Shown: positions 31,757 to 44,372, counted from the stretch's first letter. The stretch is 64,000 bases of DNA from Annulohypoxylon bovei var. microspora (GCA_022836615.1 MU405259.1:124001-188000), one strand, 5' to 3'. Numbers and translations are program-made. The notes: generated by a model not told the origin, from the letters alone.

Positions 31757-33616
31757 GATGATGATCCGGAAATTCCAAAATTCAATCGACGATAGATGGT
31801 CTTAGTCGAAAAAGTCTAGGCAGGAAATAACGTCAGTGATGGAAGTGTGGGCGGAGAGAAGGATTTCGAGCATTGAGGGCGGATACGAGGGTCTCTGGGG
31901 TGTCTGGCAGAGTCAATTGATTTGTTTACCTTGGAGCTGACCAGGGGCCGAGGTAACTTGTTTTGGATAGGAAATTTGCAGATGAAACGTGCGTATGGAC
32001 ACAAAAGAACACAATATTCAATAGATGAAAAGGAAAATAAGATAGGTAGCTTACATTTCTCGATGAGGACGAAAGTCACCGGGAAAGGGAATTGCGGGTC
32101 TGTTCGATGCTCATCCGTGTCGGTCGTTTGAAGATGGAGATATGTGGATGGGACAGTGAGTTTAGATGTGGAGGAGGTTGGTAGATGGTAGAGATGAGGT
32201 TGGACAACAGTCGGGCAAGTCTGGGGCCGCCAGCAAATCCAGCAAGTCGCACAGGTCGCAGTTCCCTCCCCAGCTCCCATGCTCTTCCTTGCTCTCCCAC
32301 GCTTTCATTTGCTCCTTGTCGCGACTAGGATAGTGGATCCCTTGTTTTTTTTAGAGGCCAAGGTTGGCCAAGGTTGGCTAAGGTTGGTCAAGGGGTGACA
32401 GGGGTTGCCGTTGCTGCACGACAGCTGCGATCCACAAAACACGAAAGCTCGATCTCTGCTACCCATCCTATCTATTCACTAGCTCGTCACTAACCCATCC
32501 TGCCATCCCATCCTGCCTGCCCATCTTCACCTTGAACATCCCCTCCTTTTCTTATTGGTTCGATTAATCGGGAGATCTATTCTTCCGCTGACTATTACTG
32601 CATTTGTACGAGTGCACACATAAAGAGAGCCACAAGAAACCACAAGAATGGTGCAAAGAACCACAGTACGCTTTAGATGCACACCTAGGAGAAGAGCCTC
32701 CAATTGGTAGTTAAGAGAATATGGAGAATTTATATCAGGTACTAGCACAGGCTGGTCACGCCACTAATGCATCCCGTTTACGCAAAGGAGCGGGCTTGAA
32801 AAGACGGTATGGATAACAGGTATGATCTGGACTGTCTGGAGCATCAATAAATACGAGCCATATCGCCACCCGCCAGCACAGGAATTCCAGAAGTCATGCT
32901 TGAAAGGGAAACGACGTCGTTGGGAATAGCTTCAACTTGTGGATCTCGGCATCGTGATTAACGACAGTTTGCCAAGGCGAAAAGAAACTTTAAGAATCTT
33001 CTTCATCGTCTTTTTATGATTTTTATACTTCGGGAAAGGAAAATACGGATCGGTATACAACATTGAATTCAACAGTCAACGACATCATACTCGAATACTC
33101 TAAGCTAAGGTGGCGCTTTCCCCCTTACTTCCTTACTCACATATGTATGTAGATACGGCAGTAGCGTTACGATACATAGTTTAACCAGATACTTGGAATA
33201 CCTAGCTTTTGATGATATCCACAATTACATCCAAAATACCAGCACAAACTTCAAGGATCCTATCCCATTAAAACTTTGGGAGCTTCTCATCTTTATCTAA
33301 ATATTCTTCACCCACAAACTTCATGACGGTCAAAAGCTGCAGGCTTTAACTGGCAAGCTTTTTCATGAAAACTACATTGATTATGATTTCCAACATCCCA
33401 GTACCGCGTTCATACATCAATACCATTCTTCACTAATATCAATAGGCTATTGGATGTTGGACGTTTGTCCGCCATTGCCGGACCACGTTGCGATCAGACA
33501 CGTCCGACTTTTTTTTTTTCTTGTCACCGAACAACAAACATAATAAAATCAAACAATCCCAACATTCTATTCGATATCCCTAATCTGACATCTCATCGAG
33601 CATCATCCATTTCATC
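31757..33616. other. Divergent intergenic region with a short tandem repeat
   Basis: This 1.86-kb region lies between two divergent genes. It contains a 10-bp tandem repeat (listed separately) and a poly-T run at about 33509-33518. The small frames here (for example 31922-32131 and the overlapping minus frame 31816-32280) have no protein-like features and probably lie in the Mpv17-family gene's leader or promoter. Confidence 0.45.
32357..32394. repeat. 10-bp tandem repeat, GCCAAGGTTG-type, about 3.5 copies
   Basis: Successive units read GCCAAGGTTG, GCCAAGGTTG, GCTAAGGTTG and GTCAAGG. It contains repeated CCAAG/CTTGG half-palindromes upstream of the Mpv17-family gene. Could be a regulatory cluster or a simple slippage repeat. 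Confidence 0.7.
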
Positions 33617-34941
33617 ATGGATAATCAACCGCCGAAAGCCCCTCTGCTGGCCAGGGCAACACCGGTCCCGCCGCAGTCCGGGTATTCTCGACCGCCCTCC
33701 TTCAGACCCTCATGCACTCATCTAACGATGACCCGCTTGTATGATCCTAATCTCGTGTGTTCCCTATGCAACCAACCAGGCCAGTAGGGATGGCTCTGGC
33801 GATGCACCACCGACCGCGAACTACTCATCGAAGACGCCATATCGAAGGGCCGCCCGGTAATACGCCTCCTTCACTTTATTTCTTTTCAAGCAAGGCGTGA
33901 CAGCTAACCGAATATTCTTTTTTAGGTGAGCTTCGACTTGATTAGCGCCTCATTTGCTGGCAACCTGGGCGTCCGACCTCGAAGTCCTGAGAGCCGATCA
34001 GATAAGCTCAGTTTCTTCAGTGAGATTACGCCAGAGCAGTTTAGATCCTACACACCCGATCAGATTCGTATCATCTTGGAGCAGAGAGAACATGTAAGGT
34101 CCACTTCATCCGCGCAATAGTAACAAGTACGTTAATGCATAGAGCAGGTCCTCAATGTTGCCAGTGAAGCATCATCTTCAACCGAACCTCCCCCGGGATT
34201 CGAATACATGAAGAGCACCAAGGCTTGGATTCCCGCTGAATATGAAGAGTGCCAGTTCAAGTGTTGTGTGACGTGCCGTCCTTCAGCTACAAGTAGATCG
34301 TACTTAAACATCGATGAGGTCGTAAACGACGCTATACCACCTACTACAGCTATCGGTTTCAGTTTCCAGCGTTGTGGACGGCCCATTATCCATCCGAGCA
34401 GACTGGAGAACATTGGCCTGAGACCTGTACTTTGGGTATGATCCTTTCATTTCGATTTTCTTTCGTACAAGACTAACTCTCCCACTAGCCTAGAGCGTAC
34501 GCCTCCACGATCAATTCCTCTGCATATTCACTAGAGACATCCGGTTGCTCGTCCCTAGAAGGCGAGACAATTGCTGAGACAGAGCACATGGAGCCTGTCA
34601 AATCTCAGGATTCTCAGTCATCCAACGGCAATTCGACTATCGAATCAGTAATGACGGAAGAGCATCAGCTATCTGATGCTACGCTACCACCCTGGCCTCG
34701 TGCGCCTGGTTCTTCTAAGGAAATCACCAAGTCTATCCTATTCGCCGCCGCTTGCTTGACACCTCTCCCTCCTACTTTGCCGGAGGAACAGGCAGCTCTT
34801 CGCGAACACACGACTAAGATGATGGAAGAAGAGATGGAGGAAGGAAAATTCCACAAGGAGCCTTTGGAAGTCGACCATGGTGTGGCATTTTCAGAAGAAG
34901 CAGTCGGCCTTGGAGTCGCAGATGTTGTGACACAAGCTTAG
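33617..34941 (+). pseudogene. Unknown Cys-rich fungal protein gene, 4 exons, interrupted by one in-frame TAG
   Basis: Exons 33617-33856, 33926-34093, 34148-34435 and 34489-34941 splice in phase 0 into 383 codons. The only break is TAG at 33785-33787 (codon 57), directly inside what looks like a zinc-binding cluster: Cys48-x2-Cys51 before it and GWLWRC (Cys63) after it. Further Cys motifs are ECQFKCCVTC and QRCGRP in exon 3. The three introns (69, 54 and 53 bp) have good GT-AG borders, and the downstream ~325 codons are uninterrupted, so decay, if any, is recent. No intron of credible size removes the TAG while keeping the frame; the only phase-0 option is 33 bases long and would delete CxxC. 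Possibilities are a recent null allele, a sequencing error or stop read-through. Function unknown; the tail is Ser/Glu-rich and probably disordered. Confidence 0.65.
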
Positions 34942-35541
34942 TAACCTTTTGGCTAGGACGACAATAGGTCGAACTCTGGCTTTAACTATCGTTGAAGCCT
35001 CTAGGGTTGCTACGTGGATATCGCGCGTTTGACATTGGAATTTCCATAATGGATCGTTTGACGGTACACACGGATCCTCTACGTTCAATTTTGGGTGGAG
35101 TTCTAGTTAGTTTGCAGTTTTCATTCTCATTCTTATAATGAAATGTTCCTGGGACTTCTTTAGTTGTAACTAATAGGGGCGGCTCGTGTAGTCGTAGTAG
35201 GCATCTCTCCTTCGTGATGGCTCGCCTATTGCAGACGTAGTCCCTTTTCTAGATTATAAGTCCAGAACTAATTGACCAAAGTTCTACAAGATGGAATAGG
35301 AAATAGGTATTGTAACTGAAGGATATGAAGTCTACTAGAAGCACGTGATGGATATGGCTATCGTATCTAATGTATATTCCCGAAGCGCAAAGTTTCGATA
35401 AAGTTTGAGCCAATCAGAGCTAACTAGTATGTCCTATTCGGGACTTAATTGGTCACTGCCGCGGGGAATTATGTCCACCCTCGGTCTTCTCACATCTTGA
35501 AGGATCAGGAGAGCTCACGTTAAAATCGAAGCCGGGCTATC
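34942..35541. other. Intergenic region between Cys-rich gene and ketopantoate reductase gene
   Basis: A 600-bp space between two genes on the same strand. It holds the 3' flank of the first and the promoter of the second; no TATA box or other gene is obvious. Confidence 0.5.
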
Positions 35542-36948
35542 ATGAGTGCTACCAGGTGGGTTAGGAGCAGTGTCAAGTCCTTACACACAGCATCGCACTC
35601 AACAAACTCGCACCAAGTCACGGCAAAATGGCTGCAGCGCATCCTCGAGGACCACTCCGAGCCGCCCCGGCTGTACGCCTGGACGCTGGCGAACCTACCG
35701 GATGGCACGGGTCGGAGCCATGTCGGTAAACCGCCAAAGGTTCCAGAGGTCAGGGGTATGTTAAGCGAGGACCAGGAGCGCCGCCGCATATACATCCTCG
35801 GCGTCGGCAACATCGGCCGCCTGTACGCCGTCTGCCTCGCCAGGAGCCCCGACAGGCCCCCCATCACGCTCGTCGTCCACAGGAAGGAACTCCTAGCCCA
35901 CTGGCGCTCGCACCCCGGCATCGAGCTCGTGCGCGACGGCAAGTCGGAGCGCAACGCCGACTTCGACGTCGAGTGGTGGACCGACGTCAGGCCGGCCGAC
36001 GGCCCGGCCAGGGAACCGGGCGTGGTCAGGCATCTGGTGGTGGCGACCAAGGCCGCGGACGCCATGGCCCAGGTCGATCATGTGAGAAGGTATCTGCGCG
36101 ACGAGAGCTGCGTCGCGTTCACCCAGAACGGCATGTGCAGGCTCTGGCCCCCGCTGGGCGAGGCGTACGCGCGGCACAGGTGGCCCGCGACCGGGACCGG
36201 GCCCGCGTGGCTCGCGTGCGTCACGACGCACGGCGTCACCGCGCTCGGCCCCTTCCGCAGCGTGCACGCGTCGCCCGCGGACGTGGCGCTTGGCGCTGTC
36301 CGGACCGGTGCCGGGACGGCGGGTGGCGATGGCTACCTCGCTGACCGCATCGTCGCGGCGCCTGGGCTCAAGGCCCGGTGGCTTGGCTCCGGGGACCTGT
36401 GGGTGGCGCAGCTGGAGAAGCTGGTGGTTAATTCGGTGATCAACCCGCTGACGGCGGTGCTCGGGTGTAGGAATAGGGAGGTCTTTGAGGATAGAGGCGA
36501 CGGCGTCCGGGACGTGGTTGATGCGCTGCTGGGGGAGGCGGGGAGGACGCTGAGGGCGCTGGTGGGGGATGGGAGTACGGAGGGGGTTTTGATGTCGCGG
36601 GAAGGGGAAGGGGAAGGTGGTAAGGGTGAGGGGATAATAGGGGGTAGCGAGGAAGAAAGACTGGAGAAAGTGAGAGAGCAGCTTGTGGAGAGGTTCTCCT
36701 TTGAGAGGTTGCGGACGATGCTGTACGAGGTCGCCGAGAAGGTGGCGGCGAATACGAGCTCGATGCTGCAGGACGTCAGGGCTGGCAAGAAGACCGAGAT
36801 CGAGGACTTTAACGGCTGGCTGGTCGAGATGGCGAGGTATCTTGGCGACGAGGGCGGGCTGCCGGCCCATGAGAAGTTGATTGCGCTGGTTGTGGGCGGG
36901 AAGACACTGACGAGGTGTGAGCTGGTAAGGCACTTTCTTGAGAGGTAG
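35542..36948 (+). CDS. PAN5: 2-dehydropantoate 2-reductase (ketopantoate reductase, ApbA/PanE family)
   Basis: Single-exon gene for 468 residues. The NADPH-binding Rossmann motif IYILGVGNIGRLYAVCLAR (GxGxxG) starts near residue 83, after an N-terminal extension with Arg/Ser/Thr that could direct it to mitochondria. The family's first-domain lysine lies in VVATKAADAM. The C-terminal ApbA_C helical domain has the signature QLEKLVVNSVINPLTAV, with the second conserved Lys and the substrate-binding Asn, and the final NTSSMLQDVRAGKKTEIEDFNGW, where the Ser, Asp and Asn-Gly positions are those of the family. A Gly/Glu-rich linker near residues 352-375 is an insertion. The enzyme reduces ketopantoate to pantoate for pantothenate and coenzyme A synthesis, though fungal genomes hold several PanE-like paralogues with other ketoacid substrates. 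Very GC-rich codons produce long antisense frames here. Confidence 0.85.
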   Translation: MSATRWVRSSVKSLHTASHSTNSHQVTAKWLQRILEDHSEPPRLYAWTLANLPDGTGRSHVGKPPKVPEVRGMLSEDQERRRIYILGVGNIGRLYAVCLARSPDRPPITLVVHRKELLAHWRSHPGIELVRDGKSERNADFDVEWWTDVRPADGPAREPGVVRHLVVATKAADAMAQVDHVRRYLRDESCVAFTQNGMCRLWPPLGEAYARHRWPATGTGPAWLACVTTHGVTALGPFRSVHASPADVALGAVRTGAGTAGGDGYLADRIVAAPGLKARWLGSGDLWVAQLEKLVVNSVINPLTAVLGCRNREVFEDRGDGVRDVVDALLGEAGRTLRALVGDGSTEGVLMSREGEGEGGKGEGIIGGSEEERLEKVREQLVERFSFERLRTMLYEVAEKVAANTSSMLQDVRAGKKTEIEDFNGWLVEMARYLGDEGGLPAHEKLIALVVGGKTLTRCELVRHFLER

Positions 36949-38695
36949 GTCGATGCAGAGTTAGTTGTGGAAGCTAAGTTGCGGGCTCGGCTGTACAAAG
37001 GGCTTATTGCCTGGTGGTAGAAACTTGAGTTTAGGTATATATTCTTGCAACAGCATGTTTGGTATAAAACTATCAGGTGAGTATCCAGGTCTCATACTAT
37101 CGTCTTTCCCGGATACCTTTAGGTTATACGCTTTTGGAACTTCGTTCTCAGGGGTACTAGAAATTACTAGGGCAGAATGGATGGGTAGCTATAAATCTAA
37201 AGACATGATCTTACGGGCAGTCGTTCACGTCTCACAAGAATGTAGCATTTTGTACTATGACACTTAAATGTTTTCTTCAACGACTGTCGAGTGTCTAAAG
37301 ACTTAAGAGTACGCATAGTATCCCCCTTATCTGGCAATTGTTTACAGACAGAGATTAAGAAGTAGAATTAAGGGGATAATATTCAAGCCTTGAAACCAAG
37401 TTTATTTTCCTACCTTAGAAGAAATTGTCATAGTTTACTATCTAATTCTTCATCATTCTTAACAGGCCATTCATCTATATGATAATCAATTTAGTGACGT
37501 ATGAGATAGCAATATTAGTTATTAATGAATATCAGGGGCTAGTAGTAGAAGCGATCTAGGAGCTCCTCATCAAATAGCCGCCAGCTGTACATATAAAAGG
37601 GCCTTAGAAAGCGTTAATAGCCATACAATTATACAACTACTAAAAGCCTCTTTCTATTGTATATCACTCGGTGGTGTAGCTATAACCTCAGGGCTCCAAT
37701 CCTTGATACATAGAATTTGTAAGAATTTCTTCATACCTGGCAACATGCCAAAGGTATAAAATTACCCGGTATTTTTATATTTAGAAGCCTTGGTCAAGTA
37801 CGATACATTGGAAACCTTACTTACCTATGCAGCCTCGTGTTATGGGATATAATTAGCATTGCAAATATTTGTTCATAACAACAATTAACTAGTGTGGTTA
37901 AGTCATATAATAGTTGTCGAATTATAACGGCAAACTATGAATAACAATATTTTTCAAATACTTTGTAATATTTTGCCCCCTTTACTTCATCACTTTGCTT
38001 TTATCTTAGATGAGAAACAAATTCTACATTATTCATATATAATGACATGTTATAGGCGAGATACTTGATAGTTTCCGCCGATATCACAGGTGAAGAGAAA
38101 TTAGAACAAGCTGTGTATTCGACATAAATAGTTGATATAGAGTGACGACCATCACTCATTGTTGTTCTAGCGAACGATTTCTTAATATATAGATAATTTT
38201 TGTAATTAAAGGCTTTCAACCCCTTTAACCTTGAATGAAAAGCGAGCTTCTAGTGTAAATTACCTTCAGCGAACAATGGGTAATATTTCTATTAAACTTA
38301 AAAGAATGTAACTAGGTACAAATGGGGGTTGGTATCAAACTTAAGCATCGCTGTTACTAATGGTGCCGGTGGTATAGGTACTTAAGTAAGGGATATAAGA
38401 ATGTTTCTATTACATAGCGTTCGTCTCTTAAGACGTAGGGAAGGGGCCCCCAAAGAAAAGACCCCGACCCACAACTTTATTCACATTTGAGCATGAAGTG
38501 AGAGGGATTGTCCAAATACAAATGATACAATAGACTGGAGTTACTTGACCTGGTAGGCAACACGGAAATGATACCGGCGGAAGTCGTGGCCGCGTAACGA
38601 AACCTTGGCCTCTTCCATTTCTTCTTCTTTTAATCCCTTCCCAGCTCTTGTGACCAAACCATTCCCTTATCAACCAGGTTCGTCTTGCTTATGGC

Positions 38696-38716
38696 TGACT
38701 GACTGACTGACTGACT
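38696..38716. repeat. (TGAC)5 microsatellite
   Basis: Five head-to-tail TGAC units followed by TA. A simple slippage repeat in intergenic DNA. Confidence 0.85.
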
Positions 38717-41700
38717 ACCTGGCAATTGGGGTCAACAATGTCCTCACCGCATGACGATAGCATTGGCTTGAGATATGCATTCGTTGCGCTGCAGCTGCAG
38801 AGACCCCCCCATTCTTGACGGCTGACCGTCTTTGAGTCGCTGTCAATTCTCTCATTATCTGCAAGCTGGCCAAGGAATTAAGGGTTCCGTAAGCTTTTCG
38901 TGGAGCCGGCTGAGCTGTCCGGCTGCAAGCTGTTGAACTTGCCTGCCCTGGAGTGAGGCGTGGCATTCCATTAATACCATGACGATATAGGTACCGACGA
39001 CAGGGTCGAAGAATACCTTAATGCCTGTACTATTACCCCTCCGCAGTACGGCCATCCCAGGTGCTCTCGACCTACCTAGGACTTTTTAAGACGTACGAGT
39101 ACGAGCACATCCGATGAACTGATAAATCCTACGCTTGTCTTAGGTATCTACCTACCTATCTACCAAACCACACCCCTTTCTCGTCAGGCCTCAAAACTTG
39201 AAACAATGTTCGGCGGCCTGACGAACACTAATGCACCAGTTCATCAAGTCGCCGTCCTATCACAACTTTATATCCACCTTAGTAATCATAGATTTGAACC
39301 CTCGTTCCATGGGATCCATGGATACGCGAACACTGCACAGCTTTTGTGTCTACTGTTAAGCTGAACTTACTACTCTTGGACATCCCCGAGGTATACGATA
39401 GCGATATTCCGAGTTCCCTTGGAATACGTGTTGGCATATACTTGTCATCGACCGGTAGGGGAACTTGTGTTTGAACACATTTTCTGCAGCCTTGCAGGAG
39501 CTTAGACCTGCCGATCGATCCGAGGCTATCATCGACAAAAGAAGCCCACATGCCATGCCCACTTAGCCGGGAGCTTAGACATAACGCACGATGTCAACAA
39601 CACTCGGACCTCCCGAGAATTCGGGATTTCCCACTAGGATAAAAAAGAAATTTCACAATTACGAACGAACGGACATTCTTAAATCAATGAAGCTGACTGA
39701 TTATCATATAATTGGAGCTTCTAAATGATTATCATAATATTAGCTGACTAAAGTAGATTTTTATTGTGTTGTTATGAAACAATCATATCGCAAACCTGGG
39801 GGCAGATCATAAGCAAATTGGCCCACCCAAAGAACCTCACGATAATACATACCCATACGGAGAACTAGATCGGGATACCGTAACAACGGTATGGGGGTCT
39901 TGCATACGACGATGTTAAATGGAAATCTCCGATTGGCCGCGCAAACCGGAGCGGATACTCCAAGCAATGACATTCAACGTTCTATTCTACCTTGTAAACG
40001 CAAGTGAGTATCTCCTGGATGAGTATTTTGAACCTGAGGGGAAAATCTATATCAGATTAAGGAAATTTACCCTGTACTAAGGGTTCTAAGACTACACATT
40101 ATCCTCCAATCAAACAGAAATAACTTCTTCGGATGAGCAGATCCTATTTTCAGCCTCAACTCGCTTGAGCACTTGCATCAAGCAACTTAGGTAAGGAGCC
40201 GAGCGGCAGTCGAGTTCGCCATTATTACTACGCATGGCGAACGCCTCCTTTCTGGTCCTTCCCTCTCCGATTTAGAATTGCCAACGGTGATCAGACAACA
40301 TCGCCAATTAAACACGCATTGCGCATGAAGGGGAACTCGGAGCGCTTCCAGAGGCTCGGTCTTTAGACATCGGCCGATCATGGGAATATCAGTCAGCCTT
40401 TCAAACTCGAAAGTTGTTGATGGAACCATAACTGTCAAGGGCCTCCGTATTCCGCTATTTGACATGAAAGATCCGGATCGATCGGAATCTAGTTTGCCTG
40501 TGTGCGCCGCTACCAAATCGGATTCCGTCATTTTTTACCAAGAGATCCGAGTTTCAACTCTAATCTAACTTGAAGGCGACGCGATGCCGGGGATGACAAG
40601 CAACTCCGGTTCTAGTTATAGCAGTACCTAATTAGCACCGCGCGACTGCGTTGCATGCTGCATTGCCGAGGGCTGCCTGGACCTGGCCATCCATGTTCGC
40701 TTTGCAGGCGGAATGTCTTTCGTGCAGTTGAAATCCCCTAAAGTGCGAATGACTATTCTTACGGGCTGCAGCAACAGGGGCGCCTTAGGACCCCTCACTG
40801 TAGGGCCAGCGGCAGTTGAAACGAAATCCCACACCGCTGGAATGCCTTGGTCTGGCTAACTATATTGCTGTGCATAACCACGTCAGCAGCACTAGCTGCA
40901 AGAAACGGCACGGTACGCAACGGGTAAATCCACCATACATCTTGGTCGCTATGCTATCCTGCTGAAAGCTGGAAGGCCTTGGAGATCTTTGAACCATAAC
41001 AGCAAGGATCTATGGGCCCTATTTGTTTACAACGTTTCATCGTCTCTGTAACTTCCTAGTTTCCCAAGCTCTGCTCGTCAAGTTTAGCGGACAACCACCG
41101 ACCGAGTGGTCGACAACAAATTGCACGTACGGTCCAGCAAAGCTTCTAAAAGTCTCATCATTGTGCCTCTCGTCGTCTTACGCATGAAGCAGATGACCGG
41201 TCTCATTTTTTTAAAACCATTTAAGCATGGTATTATTTCCTTTTTCCGAGATGGTTTCCTGGGTATGGCTATTTATCCCAAATGAATGGTGTGCTGATGC
41301 TACATGAATCTTGAAATCGAATCTCATCGACAGCCTCTCGGGTTCTACCATACCACGTGTATATGGGAAGAAAAAACCGCTGAACCGCGGTACGAGATGC
41401 TATTAGGCATAACATGGAGCGAACGAATAATATGTCGATATAGTCGCCAGCAGAGCAGAGAGAACGCAGGCGCCTCATGCAAAGAACCGTTGTCTTCTCA
41501 CCGCAAGACACTTGTTGCTTGTTTCAACAAACAACTTGCAGACTTGTCAGCATCTAACTAGCCCTCTTTCGGGATTCTCGATCAGGGTATCCCGGACGTA
41601 TCTAGCTGAAGAATCACTCCAGGTTAAGGCCAAGACACGGCAGCCTGACGATGACAGCCGAACGATATATTATCGTGTTGGTCAGATCGCTACTAGCTGT

Positions 41701-42513
41701 CAAAGTAATACCGCCAACGAAAGGCTCAAGAAAATCCCTCTTAGAGGCACGAGACTGAGGGTGAGGCCGAATTGTGTTTCATCGGTATGTGTAAGAGAGT
41801 CTTCCGCAGTGAGCGTTACGTGTAGTCGAATCTATATGAGACCACGCACACCACACTTAGCCAACGATGCGTATTTATTCGAGCCTTTGATTCCCCACGG
41901 CCTCCGCATCCTGTGCCAGGGGCAGCCCAGGTCAGAGTTGGTCCATTGGAGGGGAACACAGCTCACAGGAACTGAGAAGTGGATGGGGGTTATATCGCAG
42001 CCGTGTTATACGTGACAATGACAGCGCACACACCACACACCAGCAGCACACAGACGCACACAAATTAACACCATGTCAGGCCAATCCAGTGCTTCGGTGG
42101 CGAACCTCGGAACCACCCCCCCAGACAGCAACAAGAGCCGGCGTGATTAGCGTGCAGCTCTAAGGGTACTGTAGATCGAAGGTTCCCAGATCAAGAACGT
42201 GGTACCTAGCGGCCCTCCTTGCACGTTTATTCTCCCCTGCCCTTGTTTAGCTACCTATCGCATTCTATTACTGGAGTTGGAGGTAGGCATTGTACCTACC
42301 AGCCCTGGAGCCTGCCTACCTGTATATAGCACTCACTGAGGCTACGGGTACTTTTGCTTGCACGTATTGCGCGTATTTTGTATATCTAGAGCGAGGCGAA
42401 GCGGTGAATACTGTAACCAGGCCATGTGCCCTTCTGAAGGCCCTTGAGAATTCGAAACTGAGGCTACTCCTGCATCGTGCTGGCGAAGAAAAAAAGAAAT
42501 AGAAAGGAAAAGG

Positions 42514-42532
42514 AAAAAAAAAAAAAAAAAAA
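42514..42532. repeat. Poly-A run (19 bases)
   Basis: An uninterrupted run of A preceded by A/G-rich sequence (from about 42488). It may be a simple repeat or the trace of a retroposed 3' end; no retroelement body is recognisable next to it. Confidence 0.8.
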
Positions 42533-42877
42533 TGGCACCGCCTTGCTTTTTTTCCGCTCTGCCCTGTAATACCTACCTGGACCGGTTATAGCATACTAGT
42601 ACAAAATCTTTTCTAGGTAGGTACCCGCGGAGTTTGCGAGTCCTCCTATCAGGTAGGCCAGAATAAAAGTATTAGGCATCTATCAGCTGTTATTCTTGTT
42701 CCTGTGGGGTTTTATGTAGGTGTAGGAGGAGGAAAAAGGAGCCACAACACGTTAGATGTTTCACGCGCGAAGCTTTTCCAGGGGGTGTTGAAGAACCCCG
42801 TGCACACAAATAAGTGGCTGGTATTATACAGCAACAGTTCATCCATCAGCTACCTACATACATATGTACCTACCTAC

Positions 42878-42915
42878 ATATGTACACTAGGAGAAAATAT
42901 GTACACTAGGAGAAA
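42878..42915. repeat. Exact 19-bp tandem duplication
   Basis: The unit ATATGTACACTAGGAGAAA occurs twice without a gap. It adjoins a CATATGTACCTAC-rich segment. Looks like a recent slippage event. Confidence 0.85.
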
Positions 42916-44372
42916 ATCCCTTATCGGTACGGGATTTGATGGATAATAGCTCCGCAGTAAGCTTGTCGCAATGTAACGCGAGATGGCACGAATTGCTACC
43001 GCCTTGTCGAGATTAAGATAGGTACGAATCAGATGCGGGCCGTTTCAACACCACCGCCGCATGTTAGTGATATGTTTTTTCTTTTCCTGCAACGCGAACG
43101 TGACCTACCTAATGCTAACAGAGAAATAACACCGCGAAGAAAGAAGAAGAAGAAAAACGCGACCGGTGATGATTGGAAACCTTTAGCAATGTAAGTAAGT
43201 AAATCAAAATATTAGGTAGCTAGCTATGATAGTCATGAAATATCGTATACGGATGCTTCCTCGAGGATACGGTTTCGCCCATGAAACCCCTAGTTCCCTA
43301 CTCCAGCCCTCGAAAATGTCTCTCGCGGCCCCATGCCCCGAAGAGTCGTCAACTTTTCCCCAAAGTTCAGATTCTGATTCGCCACGCGCCTCCTACTCCT
43401 GTTCATGCTCTCTCTCTAACCCGCTCTTCAACGGGGCCAAACTCCCTTCGGCTGCAACGTTTGACCTAGCCGATATGCTAGGCTTGAGTTCCCGAATGTA
43501 CGGTGAAACAGAGCTCTTCTGCGTCCCATTGTACTTCGCCTGGGGTATCTCTGCCAAATCCTCTCATCTTGAGCCTCTTTTCAGATCCCCGTCCCCGTTC
43601 CCAATATACCTAATCCGCCCGTGAAGTTGCGGTCAACGTAAAAATTGGTTGTGCCCTCTTTTCGATATGCTTTCATGCTCCCTCTTCCGATGGAGTGTTG
43701 TCACTGTAGTTAGATGGTGGGCGAAAAGTAAGAGTATAGACGCGTCCCTCATCTCGAACGCATGCGTAAATGTATTTAGTTGTTATTTCGAAAATCAAAG
43801 AAAATTCAAAGCATTGTTTGTCCCCGTCGCCTTCCCCTTTCACCGTGACCTCTAAATTTTTGTCGTTAAAATATCAATATTACGAGTAAATGGCATGACC
43901 GTCGTGGTTTGGTATCTCTAGTATTAAGTAATTACCCGCCCCGGAGGCTGGAGAGCAGGAGGAGGTAGACCCCGGCCCATTACTATTGTTGTACAAATAT
44001 TGGATTGGCGATAGTAGTAGTAGATAAAAAAGGAATGCATTTTTGCTTAATGCGTCGTGTGTTAATGATCGGTAATTCCGTAAGGCTGGTGATCGTTAGG
44101 AGCTCGTAGAATCTCCCTTCTCTTCGTTATTTTCGCTGAGTTAACAACCACGATCAACTCCCAACTCATAGCACTCGGCGCCCGGTAATAAGTCGTTCAA
44201 AGCGTTCGGTGGTAGTACTAAACTATATTCGTCGTCGTCTCGCGCTCGTTTCGTCTAAGGATGCTGGTGGTCGTAGTATGTACTACTCTGTTGCCCCCTA
44301 ACCTTGGAGCTGTTGTGGATAGATGGTGTCTCCAGACCCAGGAGCTGACACTCCTGGGGGAGACGCTGATTG

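Larger units (their letters stand above)
36949..44372. other. 7.4-kb intergenic region, partly very AT-rich
   Basis: No frame here shows protein-like composition or a recognisable domain. Roughly 37260-38420 is strongly AT-rich and may be a decayed repeat. Beyond it the base composition is average, with scattered TAGGTA/TACCTA motifs (39125-39165, 42240-42310, 42614-42626, 42850-42876), a TGAC microsatellite, a poly-A run and a 19-bp duplication (separate entries). The last part, about 43650-44372, is probably the 3' UTR and flank of the Myb gene. Non-coding RNAs are possible but none is supported. Confidence 0.45.

Noticed and set aside
33752..33787. A mini-intron that would remove the TAG codon of the Cys-rich gene
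   Set aside because: The only phase-0 GT...AG pair gives an intron of about 33 bases, below the usual fungal minimum, and would delete the CxxC motif.
35893..36933. 346-codon antisense frame over the ketopantoate reductase gene
   Set aside because: It has Arg/Pro/His-rich shadow composition. The sense strand encodes a complete PanE-family protein.
15067..37000. A biosynthetic or defence gene cluster
   Set aside because: Neighbouring genes are unrelated housekeeping or secreted proteins on alternating strands. There is no backbone synthase, transporter or shared regulator.
39279..39310. tRNA B-box-like sequence on the minus strand (GGGTTCAAATC)
   Set aside because: No matching A box, acceptor stem or anticodon arm could be built around it.
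43226..43624. 132-codon Ser/Pro-rich frame downstream of the Myb gene
   Set aside because: Composition resembles translated pyrimidine-rich DNA. No recognisable motif or conserved-looking segment.
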